Assembly (NCBI GenBank): GCA_016744805.1
Contig: JADGDQ010000004.1
Location: 1-64,000 of the forward strand
Source: Sulfurovaceae bacterium
GTDB lineage: Bacteria; Campylobacterota; Campylobacteria; Campylobacterales; Sulfurovaceae
DNA length: 64,000 nucleotides
Direction: 5' to 3'
The first letter of the stretch is position 1. Every line of letters starts with the position of its first letter. The translations under genes and the position numbers were made by a program. Positions 7,720 through 15,467 of the stretch are shown here, piece by piece. Under the pieces are notes generated by a model. The model saw only the letters and a list, made by a program, of their open reading frames with translations. It had not been told where the DNA came from and searched no databases.

Positions 7720-9537
7720 TTGGAACAAGAAGTACTAGCATATCTTGATGTTGATGGGAATATCGTAGATACACAAACAGCCGAACAAAGAGGTATCTCA
7801 AACGAAGTCATACATTTTGACAATAGTGATAATTCACTAGAGATTATTAGACACTCTACTGCACACCTTATGGCTCAAGCTATTAAAGAACTCTATACAG
7901 ATGCACAGTTTTTTGTGGGTCCTGTAGTAGATGAGGGTTTTTACTATGATTTTCGTGTCGATGAGAAGATTAGTGAAGATGACCTTAAAAAGATAGAAAA
8001 AAAGATGAAAGAGCTTATCAAAAAAAAGCATAAGATAGAAAAATATGAGATAAGTAAAACCGAAGCTTTAGAAAAGTTTGCCAATGATGATTTGAAACTA
8101 GCCGTTCTCTCTCGTATAGCAGATGAGTCTATTTCTATCTATAAACAAGGAGATTTTGAAGACCTTTGTAGAGGTCCTCATGTCCCTGCTCTAAGATTTT
8201 TGCACAACTTCAAACTTACTCGTGTAGCAGGAGCTTACCTAGGTGGTGATGAAAATTCAGAGATGCTTACAAGAATCTATGGAATAGCATTTGCCGACAA
8301 AGAGTCACTCAAAGCCCATCTTAAAATGATAGAAGAGGCAAAAAAACGAGACCATAGAAAACTAGGCTCAGAACTAGAACTCTTTACCTTTGATGAAGAA
8401 TCAGGAGCTGGACTACCATTTTGGATGCCAAAAGGAAGTAGACTTAGAGCTAAAATAGAAGATATACTCTTTAAAGCTCATAGAAAAAGAGATTACGAAC
8501 CAGTAAGAGGTCCAGAGATACTCAAAGCCCAAATGTGGCATACATCAGGTCACTACGCTTGTTATGGTGAAAACATGTATCTTACAGAGATAGATGGGCA
8601 AGAGTATGGTATCAAGCCTATGAACTGTATTGGTCATATTCAGATATTTAAACAAACAGGTAAAAGCTACCGTGACCTGCCTGTAAAATACTTTGAGTAT
8701 GGAGTTGTCCATAGACATGAAAAATCAGGTGTACTCCATGGTCTCCTTAGAGTTCGTGAATTTACCCAAGATGATGCACATATCTTCTGTACCCCAGAAC
8801 AGATTAAAGATGAAGTTATGGAGGTTGTAGAGTTTGTTGATGCAGTGATGAAGAAGTTTGACTTCAACTACACTATGGAAGTATCTACAAAACCAGAAAA
8901 AGCTATAGGTGATGATGCCGTATGGGAACTAGCCACACAAGGGCTTAAAGATGCACTTACAGAGAATAACTTAGCATTTGGTATAGATGAGGGTGGTGGA
9001 GCATTCTACGGACCAAAAATAGATGTCAAAATAACTGATGCACTTGGACGAAAATGGCAATGTGGTACAATACAAGTAGACTTTAACCTCCCAGAGAGAT
9101 TTGGTGTAGAATATGTAGCAGAAGATAACACTAGAAAACAACCAGTAATGATACACCGTGCAATCTTAGGGTCATTTGAACGATTTATTGCTATACTTAC
9201 TGAACACTATGCAGGAGAGTTTCCATTCTTTATTGCTCCGACACAGATTATCTTTGTTCCTATCTCTGATAATCATGTTGCGTATGCAAAAGAGCTAAAG
9301 AATCTACTCATCGAAGAGGGTATTGATAGCGAAATCTACAGCAAAAATGACTCTTTGAACAAAAGAATTCGTTTAGCTGAAAAACAAAGAGTACCTTATG
9401 TTGCTATAATAGGTGATGAAGAGGTGAAAAATAGAGCCATAGCAATCCGTGATAGAAGAGCAAAAGAGCAATATAATCTAACACAAGACGAACTTATGGT
9501 AAAATTAATACAACAACTAAAAGAAGGAAAAATTTGA
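7720..9537 (+). CDS. thrS: Threonyl-tRNA synthetase
   Basis: The 605-residue class II synthetase charges tRNA-Thr. The N-terminal TGS-type region is shortened to about 45 residues, as in Helicobacter ThrRS. The second domain with the editing-site motif HSTAHLMAQA near residue 47 is present, and so is the catalytic core with MNCIGHIQIF (zinc cysteine), RVREFTQDDAHIFC (motif 2) and a C-terminal anticodon-binding domain from about residue 500. The start is TTG at 7720 with AGGAA six bases upstream; no in-frame ATG exists near the N-terminus. Its stop overlaps the infC start, so the two genes form one translational unit. Confidence 0.97.
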   Translation: MEQEVLAYLDVDGNIVDTQTAEQRGISNEVIHFDNSDNSLEIIRHSTAHLMAQAIKELYTDAQFFVGPVVDEGFYYDFRVDEKISEDDLKKIEKKMKELIKKKHKIEKYEISKTEALEKFANDDLKLAVLSRIADESISIYKQGDFEDLCRGPHVPALRFLHNFKLTRVAGAYLGGDENSEMLTRIYGIAFADKESLKAHLKMIEEAKKRDHRKLGSELELFTFDEESGAGLPFWMPKGSRLRAKIEDILFKAHRKRDYEPVRGPEILKAQMWHTSGHYACYGENMYLTEIDGQEYGIKPMNCIGHIQIFKQTGKSYRDLPVKYFEYGVVHRHEKSGVLHGLLRVREFTQDDAHIFCTPEQIKDEVMEVVEFVDAVMKKFDFNYTMEVSTKPEKAIGDDAVWELATQGLKDALTENNLAFGIDEGGGAFYGPKIDVKITDALGRKWQCGTIQVDFNLPERFGVEYVAEDNTRKQPVMIHRAILGSFERFIAILTEHYAGEFPFFIAPTQIIFVPISDNHVAYAKELKNLLIEEGIDSEIYSKNDSLNKRIRLAEKQRVPYVAIIGDEEVKNRAIAIRDRRAKEQYNLTQDELMVKLIQQLKEGKI

Positions 9538-10082
9538 GCAGACAACAAAACAACAGAGGCGGCCGAGCGAAAAAAGACGATACTGTCATGAATGAGAGTA
9601 TTAGAGCGACAGAGCTGAGAGTACTCGGCGATGACGGAGAGCAGTTTGGAATCATCTCAAGAGCAGATGCAATTCAAATAGCAGAGGATAAAGGACTAGA
9701 TCTTGTACTTGTCTCTCCTGATGCAAAACCCCCTGTTGCGAAAGTGATGGATTATGGCAAACATAAGTATGAAGTAGAAAAAAAGAAAAAAGAAGCCAAA
9801 AAAAATCAAAAAAAGATTGATGTAAAAGAAGTTAAATTCTCTTGCAAAATCGCAGAAAATGATGTCAATTACAAAGTCAAACATGCTATTGAGTTTTTAG
9901 AAAAAGGCAAACATGTAAAACTTAGAGTATTTCTAAGAGGTCGAGAGATGGCAAACCCAGAATTAGGGATTGATGTACTTAACCGTGTATGGCCAATGCT
10001 AGAACATGTAGGTAACCTTGAAAAAAGTGCTCACCAAGAGGGTAGATATATCAATATGTATGTTACACCACTCAAAAAGTAA
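9534..10082 (+). CDS. infC: Translation initiation factor IF-3
   Basis: The 182-residue protein has the two IF-3 domains joined by a lysine-rich linker (KYEVEKKKKEAKKNQKKID near residue 80). Signatures are NESIRATELRVLGDDGEQFG near residue 20 and AKPPVAKVMDYGK near 63. It binds the 30S subunit and controls start-codon selection. The start is a TTG that overlaps the thrS TGA by one base pair step (TTGA), with GAAGGA six bases upstream. A rare start codon on infC is known as the basis of autoregulation in other bacteria, since IF-3 discriminates against non-canonical starts. rpmI and rplT, which usually follow infC, are not here. Confidence 0.96.
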   Translation: MSRQQNNRGGRAKKDDTVMNESIRATELRVLGDDGEQFGIISRADAIQIAEDKGLDLVLVSPDAKPPVAKVMDYGKHKYEVEKKKKEAKKNQKKIDVKEVKFSCKIAENDVNYKVKHAIEFLEKGKHVKLRVFLRGREMANPELGIDVLNRVWPMLEHVGNLEKSAHQEGRYINMYVTPLKK

Positions 10083-10090
10083 ATCTATAT

Positions 10091-10119
10091 TATAGGTAAA
10101 GAACTCTTCTTTACCTATA
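10091..10119 (+). terminator. Perfect hairpin terminating thrS-infC
   Basis: A perfect 13-base-pair stem (TATAGGTAAAGAA with TTCTTTACCTATA) around the loop CTC begins eight bases after the infC stop. There is no T run behind it. It separates the operon from the decayed region that follows. Confidence 0.65.
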
Positions 10120-10128
10120 TCACAAATA

Positions 10129-10140
10129 GGGTCAGGTGAT
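10129..10140 (+). repeat. Solo end of a REP-transposase element
   Basis: GGGTCAGGTGAT is identical over 12 bases to the outer end of the Y1-transposase element at 50.4-51.2 kb (minus-strand reading of 51233-51244). No transposase is next to it. It may be the scar of an element that has been lost, or the short match may be chance. Confidence 0.35.
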
Positions 10141-10215
10141 GCTTTATGCGTACATTAAAGGCTGGATTTATATATTTCTCTTTTGTCAAGTCATAGCGTA
10201 GTTTAATGCTCAACT

Positions 10216-10467
10216 TTAACTCTTCTGCAACCCCAAAATCATTTTTTCACACAATTCCAAGGGATAAAACTTTTTACTTTTATCTCTCATATCGACAAGC
10301 CTAATAATTTGCTTATCTTTTTTTACCTCAATAGCTACGCCATCTTTGCCTGATACAAAATCATAAACTTCTGCTTCTTGCCCATTGATTTCTATCTGAA
10401 CCCCAATATACTTTCTTTTGAGTTCTGCTATATCAAGAGGTTTTAAGAGGTCTATACACTCTCCTAT
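10216..10467 (-). pseudogene. Decayed gene fragment, unknown family
   Basis: This frame reads without a stop for about 83 codons and ends at a TAA at 10216, but it has no ATG, GTG or TTG near its 5' end and is closed upstream by a TGA. The encoded text looks protein-like, for example GVQIEINGQEAEVYDF and then KKDKQIIRLVDMRDKSKKFY, with charged and hydrophobic residues alternating as in a beta-rich domain. It looks like the C-terminal part of a gene that lost its front. I do not recognise the family. It lies in a 716-base region without an intact gene. Confidence 0.45.
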
Positions 10468-10473
10468 TCAGTC

Positions 10474-10572
10474 TTGATTTTCAAAGAGCCACAGCCAAAA
10501 AAGGAACATTTACAAGATATGCCATTAAATCCATTTGAGAGTGAGAAAGGTTGTATTTTTATAATTATATAA
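10474..10572 (+). pseudogene. Short C-terminal remnant on the plus strand
   Basis: Thirty-two codons (TTG start possible) read LIFKEPQPKKEHLQDMPL and continue NPFESEKGCIF before a TAA at 10570-10572. The composition is protein-like, but there is no ribosome binding site and a stop lies ten codons upstream. It abuts the minus-strand remnant, as if two unrelated gene ends were joined by a deletion. Low confidence; a chance ORF cannot be excluded. Confidence 0.25.
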
Positions 10573-10577
10573 ATTTT

Positions 10578-10645
10578 AGGTACCCACAAGGGATACCCCT
10601 ACAACAAAAAAATATTCCGTAGGGGCAATCCCTTGTGGTTGCCCT
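10578..10645. repeat. Palindromic intergenic repeat (CAAGGGAT...ATCCCTTG type)
   Basis: An imperfect inverted repeat of about 25 bases per arm: the left arm holds CCACAAGGGATACCCCTAC, the right arm GTAGGGGCAATCCCTTGTGG, around a 16-base A/T loop. The arms keep pairing through compensated positions. The form is that of small mobile palindromes (MITE or REP-like) scattered between genes in many bacteria. Confidence 0.7.
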
Positions 10646-10654
10646 TGTTTGGGA

Positions 10655-10713
10655 GGTCAGACGATGCATAATGCATAGCTCATACTTCGCTACACATTAC
10701 GCATCATCAGACC
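10655..10713. repeat. Second imperfect palindrome
   Basis: GGTCAGACGATGCATAATGC at 10655 pairs imperfectly with GCATCATCAGACC ending at 10713, around a loop that includes ATACTTCG. It follows directly after the first palindrome, so the two may belong to one compound element. No ORF is associated with it. From here to the tolC stop at 10799 I see only AT-rich sequence. Confidence 0.5.
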
Positions 10714-10798
10714 CCTAGAATCTTGAACTACAAAATAGTGTAAATATGTTATCTGAATAAATCTTAAAAAATAATACGAGTGTACTAAAAAACTCTCT

Positions 10799-12085
10799 TT
10801 ACCTACCAACTGCATAATCTAACTGAGCTATAGAGATATAGTAGTCATAATAAGATGTTACTAAATCAGATAATGATGTAATATAGCTTTGTTGGGCTTC
10901 TTGGAGTTCAATATAATCAGAGAGTCCATTATCATATCTTTTTTGTGCTTGTAGATATTTTTGAGAACTATCTTTGGAAATACTTTCAGATAATACAATA
11001 GTATCTTTACCTTTTTTCATTCCCAAGTATGCATCTATTACTTCTCTTTTGATAACTAATCTTACTTGTTTTAGCTGTGCTGTTGATTTCATACTATTTA
11101 TTTTTGCTTCTTGGAGTGAGGCATCTGTTTGATAGCCAGAAAAAAGGTTCCACTCTACTACTACACCTGCTTTCCACTGATTTTGAGAAGTAAAAGAGGA
11201 TATATCCTCTGTGACACTTTGAGCAGTATAATCACCCTTTACTGCAACAGTAGGATAATAGTCTCCCTCTATACTTTTGGTCTGGGCATCTTGACTTTGG
11301 ATAAGAGCATTAAACTTTTTTAACTCTTGACGATTATCATAGGCAAATCCCTCTAACTGTGCAAGAGAAGTTTTAATAGTTGGAAGAGTTTTACTAATAT
11401 TAGGTAAAGATAACTCTTTGTATTGCAATATATACTTTCCATTACTAGGCATTGTCCCCATAGTCTCTTCTAGTAATGCTCGACGCAACTGAAGTGTATA
11501 GTTGGCATTTTTTAAATCTAACTGTGCCTTTGTAAGTCGTACCTGTGCATCAGAAATATCAATAATTGTTCTAATTCCTGAATCAAAATATCGTTTTGCA
11601 CGGATAAGTTGATTTTGCTGTAATACAACACTCTTTTCAAAAACAGAAATAATACTTTTTGCTTTTAAAGCCTCATAATAGTTTACTTTAGTCATAAGTA
11701 TCTTATAGGCTATTTGTTGATACATTGTAGCCTTGTAAGCTATTGATTCATACTCAGAGGCATCAACACTACCTGAAGTCTTTCCAAAGTCATAAAGCAA
11801 CCAAGAGGCAGTTAATCCACCAATCAAAGCAGTAGAACCAATTGTATCCTCTCCTTTGAATTTGATACTCTGTTTTCCTGTAGTAACAGATAAATTCAGA
11901 GTAGGGAGATAGTACCCCTCTTGGAATTTATTTCGCTCTAATGCCCCTTTGAAATCTAAATTACTTATTACAATATCAGGACTATTTTCTAATGCTATTT
12001 TAATACTTTTATCAATATCTAAAATAACTGACTTGCCATATAAAAGAGTAAAAAACATTATACATAGAGATACTATTTTTTTCAT
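10799..12085 (-). CDS. TolC-family outer-membrane efflux protein
   Basis: The 428-residue protein has a signal peptide (MKKIVSLCIMFFTLLYG) and two similar halves of long helices, the plan of the TolC outer-membrane channel-tunnel. Typical segments are SIKIALENSPDI near residue 28, GLTASWLLYDFGKTSG near 95 and, in the second half, VVVEWNLFSGYQTDASLQEA near 310. It would join an inner-membrane exporter to the outside. No membrane-fusion protein or pump gene is next to it; instead it follows a cytochrome fusion gene by 16 bases on the same strand. AAAGGAT precedes the ATG at 12085. Confidence 0.9.
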   Translation of the reverse strand: MKKIVSLCIMFFTLLYGKSVILDIDKSIKIALENSPDIVISNLDFKGALERNKFQEGYYLPTLNLSVTTGKQSIKFKGEDTIGSTALIGGLTASWLLYDFGKTSGSVDASEYESIAYKATMYQQIAYKILMTKVNYYEALKAKSIISVFEKSVVLQQNQLIRAKRYFDSGIRTIIDISDAQVRLTKAQLDLKNANYTLQLRRALLEETMGTMPSNGKYILQYKELSLPNISKTLPTIKTSLAQLEGFAYDNRQELKKFNALIQSQDAQTKSIEGDYYPTVAVKGDYTAQSVTEDISSFTSQNQWKAGVVVEWNLFSGYQTDASLQEAKINSMKSTAQLKQVRLVIKREVIDAYLGMKKGKDTIVLSESISKDSSQKYLQAQKRYDNGLSDYIELQEAQQSYITSLSDLVTSYYDYYISIAQLDYAVGR

Positions 12086-12101
12086 AACTATCCTTTAGTA
12101 T

Positions 12102-13235
12102 CTATTTATTTTTATAGATGATATTCATATCATCTAAATTACCATATTCAAAATCTTTATGACAGGCTTTACAGTTAGACTTATCTTTAATATCCTTATC
12201 CTTGTAGGCACTCTTTGGAATATCTTTATGTATTTCTCTCCAGTAAGGTGTTTTTGTAATTGCTTTTGGTCTTCTATCTCCAAGAGACTCCATAATTTTT
12301 ACAGAAACCTCTCTTGTTGAACTCTCAGCACTATTAGCTAGAAGAAACTCTTTAATAGATGCCTGTTCAGAGCGTGAGATATTAGCCTCTGTAATTTCTT
12401 CACCAAAGTGATTATCTAATTTACCTAGCACTCTTTCCCAAGATTTTTTTGGCAATAAGAAGGGAGGATAAGCACTATGACAATCTCCACACTCTTTATC
12501 AAAAACAGGGTGTACCTCTTTATAATAGACATTTGTATACTTTTGCATAGTCAAAAAATTATAGTTACTACTAATAATAAAAAAGTAAGTTACAATTGCT
12601 ATAACAATTGTAGTATATGCAAAAAATGAGAGATATGGTTTGACCTGTGTATCTTCACCTTGGGTTTTTTTATACCCATTAATCATGGAAAGTACCATGC
12701 CTGTTTTATGCCAAAATTGCTCTATCATAACACCAGTAATATGCAAAAAAACCCAAAAAGCAAAAAGATATGCAGCATATTTATGAATAGAATCCAAAAT
12801 TCCCATATATTGACTAAAGTCACTGTTGAGAAAACGAAAAAATCCTTTTGCCTCTTGAATTCCATATAAGAGCAGTCCTGAAGTAACAATAATAGTTCCA
12901 ACACCCAATGCCCAAATAGTAAACCAACTTGATGCAGGATTATGACCTGCTGGTATTTGTCTCCATCTATTTTGTATCTTCTCAGAAAAATAGAGCTTTA
13001 ACTCGGGAAGTGATAGTTTGAATGTATTAAATGTAGCATATCTAGGACCAACAAATCCCCATATTATTCTATAGATAATAATAATAAGAAAAATAAAACC
13101 TAAAGCTACATGGTCATGGAGTAAATCTTCATAAAAAGATGTTATAAAAGCTGTTGTAAAAGATAGAGCCATCATCCAATGAATAATTCTCGTACCAATT
13201 GGCCAAACAAATACATACCCAGATTTTTTATTCAT
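12102..13235 (-). CDS. Cytochrome b561-type membrane protein fused to a dihaem cytochrome c domain
   Basis: The 377-residue protein has two parts. Residues 1-230 are a cytochrome b561/NiFe-hydrogenase b-type domain with about five membrane helices and candidate haem-b histidines in RIIHWMMAL, DHVALGF, SIHKYAAY and FLHITGV. Residues 235-377 form a dihaem cytochrome c (DHC-like) domain with CxxCH sites at CGDCHSAYPPFLLP and CKACHKDFEYG. Such proteins pass electrons between the quinone pool and periplasmic carriers. It lies between a c-type cytochrome with a sulfide:quinone oxidoreductase and a TolC gene, all on one strand, so a part in sulfide or thiosulfate electron flow is possible. The 145-base gap upstream suggests its own promoter. 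Confidence 0.85.
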   Translation of the reverse strand: MNKKSGYVFVWPIGTRIIHWMMALSFTTAFITSFYEDLLHDHVALGFIFLIIIIYRIIWGFVGPRYATFNTFKLSLPELKLYFSEKIQNRWRQIPAGHNPASSWFTIWALGVGTIIVTSGLLLYGIQEAKGFFRFLNSDFSQYMGILDSIHKYAAYLFAFWVFLHITGVMIEQFWHKTGMVLSMINGYKKTQGEDTQVKPYLSFFAYTTIVIAIVTYFFIISSNYNFLTMQKYTNVYYKEVHPVFDKECGDCHSAYPPFLLPKKSWERVLGKLDNHFGEEITEANISRSEQASIKEFLLANSAESSTREVSVKIMESLGDRRPKAITKTPYWREIHKDIPKSAYKDKDIKDKSNCKACHKDFEYGNLDDMNIIYKNK

Positions 13236-13347
13236 AATCTTCTTTCGTAATGATTTTATTGTTTATAGCTTATTGTTATATTATAATTAAGTATATCATA
13301 TATATTTATAAAAACTGATGAGTTTTAAACATATAAATGAGGAGAGG

Positions 13348-13375
13348 TCAGAGAAGAGAATAAATCTCTCTCTGA
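13348..13375 (-). terminator. Hairpin after the cytochrome c gene
   Basis: TCAGAGAGAGA pairs with TCTCTTCTCTGA (minus-strand reading) with one bulge around a short T-rich loop, starting six bases past the cytochrome c stop. There is no T run after it, so it may only reduce read-through into the b561 fusion gene. Confidence 0.45.
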
Positions 13376-13380
13376 ATATA

Positions 13381-13896
13381 TTATTCTGCTGATGCTGGAG
13401 TAGCTTCTGGAGCTGGTTCTTCAGCTACTGCAGGAGTAGGAGCTTCTACCACTGCTTCTACGGCAGGTGCAGGCTCAGGAGCTGGAGCTGGAGTAGCTTC
13501 TGCTGTTGGCCCTTTTAGAGATTCTTTATTAAAAAAAGATTTTTCAATATACTCTGCCATTGATTTAGGATCATAATCATATCCTTTAGCCATAAGTTTT
13601 TGCATATTATGTTCCATAATATCATGGTCTGTACCTGATGATTGGTTTGTTCCACCATTTTTGACATCAAATAAATCAAGTTCTAATTCACCCGCTTGTC
13701 TATCATTAAGAGGTGGAGTTTTCTTTTCTGTCATACCTTCACCATTTTTACCATGACACTTTACACATGATTGCTGATAGACTTCTTCAGAAGTTTTTGT
13801 ATATTTTTTTGCTTCAGGTGAACTTGGAGTATCATTACATCCACTTAATACAAAAAGGGCAGCGATTGACAATAGTATTGTATTTGTTTTTTTCAT
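13381..13896 (-). CDS. Class I c-type cytochrome lipoprotein with Ala/Pro-rich tail
   Basis: The 171-residue protein starts with a lipoprotein signal (LFVLSGC, Cys at residue 20). A single haem site QQSCVKCHGKNGEG lies near residue 42, in a domain of roughly 85 residues with the sequence PPLNDRQAGELELDLFDVKN typical of small class I cytochromes. The last 40 residues are almost only Ala, Pro, Glu and Val (APAPEPAPAVEAVVEAP), a flexible linker or tail. Its start is 28 bases after the sulfide:quinone oxidoreductase stop, with AAAGGA upstream, so it is the probable electron acceptor or partner of that enzyme. That pairing is inference from position. Confidence 0.88.
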   Translation of the reverse strand: MKKTNTILLSIAALFVLSGCNDTPSSPEAKKYTKTSEEVYQQSCVKCHGKNGEGMTEKKTPPLNDRQAGELELDLFDVKNGGTNQSSGTDHDIMEHNMQKLMAKGYDYDPKSMAEYIEKSFFNKESLKGPTAEATPAPAPEPAPAVEAVVEAPTPAVAEEPAPEATPASAE

Positions 13897-13923
13897 TCTT
13901 TTTTTCCTTTATCTTCTATCAGC

Positions 13924-15372
13924 TTATGCTCTACCTGAGAGCATACCATATTGTGTCATTGGCTTAAGTGCATACACTTTAAGTAGCCACCAAATCCATC
14001 TCTCTTGTGTAGGGTCAAGAGGGAATGAAGGAGTAGGCTTCTTTGTCCAGTTAAACTCAGCTAGCATAACAGTACCAATACTTGTAATTAATGGACATAC
14101 TGTATATCCTGCATATTTACTAACAAGTTCTTTGCCTTCCATCATAGAAATTATATTTTCAACAACAACTTTATATTGCTTTCTAGCCGATCCACCTGTT
14201 TTACCCATTGGAACTGCTGCTATATCACCAAGTGCGAACACATTAGGAAATTTTACATGCTGAAGAGTCTCTTTGTTTACTGGTACCCAACCTTTACTTG
14301 AACCTACAGGAGACTTAGCAATCTCTTCAGCGGCTCTCATTGGTGGAGTGATATGTAAAAAGTCAAACTCTTTTTCTATTTTTTCACTTCTTGGTACAAT
14401 TGAATACTCTTCAAGATCTTCATCCCAAGGACCTTTTTCTTTCCAGTGTCTATTGAAAGTGGCTACTTTTTTAACTGGATCTACACCTACAAGATTATGT
14501 CTATAGTTCCACTTCATATCTCTAGCATCAAATTGATTTACAATCGCGTCATGATACTCTTTAACACCAAACATTTTTCCACCATTAGGGAGGAACATAA
14601 GTTCTGCATTTTCTCTAGCACCTGCTTCTCTTAATCTAGCATCTGTAAGATACATAATCTTTTTAGGAGCTCCACCACATTTAATTGGTGTATTTGGGTG
14701 AGTAAAGAGACCTTTTACTTTTTTACCACTTTTTGCATCAGCAATAAATTTTTGCATCTGTGTCCAAGTATCAGTTGCACCGTTTGCAAAATAGATAGAA
14801 GCAATACCATTTTGACCAATGACTTTACGAACTGCAGAGTCATCACCTCTTGAAGTAATTGTATCAGTAATACCTAAGCCTTCAATTTTAGAAAAGTCAA
14901 GTTTAAGTCCAGCAGCGATAACTAAATAATCATACTTAAGTGCCTTACCACCACTTGTTTTAACTGTATTATTATCAGGATCAAATTCTACTGCTTTTTC
15001 TTTAATAAGAGTAACACCTTCAGGAACAAAATCATCTCTGTTATATTGAGTATCTTCATTTTTCCAAACACCCGCACCTACAAGAGTTTGTCCTGGTTGG
15101 TATGAAGTTGAATGTTCTGCTGGTTCGAGTACAGTAATATCTGGATTATCTAATGAATTAGTAAATCTAGCAGCTGTTGACATACCTGCTAATCCACCAC
15201 CAACTATTAATATTTTAGCTTTTACTGCACTACTTGCTTTAGCTTCAGTAGTTGCACCACTTGCCATAAGCATCGCAGCCCCACTAGCTCCAAACATTTT
15301 AATTGCGTCACGACGAGAGATACCTTCGTCTTTGAAGTGTGCATCGATGAGTTCCATGCCTTCTTTTAACAT
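13924..15372 (-). CDS. sqr: Sulfide:quinone oxidoreductase, type II-like, Tat-targeted
   Basis: The 482-residue flavoprotein begins with a twin-arginine region (SRRDAIKMFGASGAAMLMAS, about residue 19) and then the FAD-binding ILIVGGGLAGMS. Two redox cysteines are visible: PIKCGGAPKKIMYL near residue 232, the motif shared with type II (mitochondrial-like) enzymes, and YTVCPLITS near 426. A tryptophan-rich end (ERWIWWLLKVY) can hold it to the membrane. It oxidises sulfide in the periplasm to sulfane sulfur or polysulfide and passes electrons to quinone, or to the cytochrome encoded just downstream. The ATG at 15372 has GGAT upstream; TTG at 15384 with AAAGGA is an equally good start. Flavocytochrome c-like use of the cytochrome is an alternative. 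Confidence 0.86.
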   Translation of the reverse strand: MLKEGMELIDAHFKDEGISRRDAIKMFGASGAAMLMASGATTEAKASSAVKAKILIVGGGLAGMSTAARFTNSLDNPDITVLEPAEHSTSYQPGQTLVGAGVWKNEDTQYNRDDFVPEGVTLIKEKAVEFDPDNNTVKTSGGKALKYDYLVIAAGLKLDFSKIEGLGITDTITSRGDDSAVRKVIGQNGIASIYFANGATDTWTQMQKFIADAKSGKKVKGLFTHPNTPIKCGGAPKKIMYLTDARLREAGARENAELMFLPNGGKMFGVKEYHDAIVNQFDARDMKWNYRHNLVGVDPVKKVATFNRHWKEKGPWDEDLEEYSIVPRSEKIEKEFDFLHITPPMRAAEEIAKSPVGSSKGWVPVNKETLQHVKFPNVFALGDIAAVPMGKTGGSARKQYKVVVENIISMMEGKELVSKYAGYTVCPLITSIGTVMLAEFNWTKKPTPSFPLDPTQERWIWWLLKVYALKPMTQYGMLSGRA

Positions 15373-15467
15373 TTTATTATCCAAAATTTTTCCTTTCAAA
15401 ATTCGTAATCAACAATTCTACTCAAAGTAATCTAAGAGTTAGATAAAAGATTTTTTTATATTTAAAA

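Noticed and set aside
7837-9156. Minus-strand ORFs inside thrS
   Set aside because: They are shadows of a well-conserved synthetase frame with no start signals.
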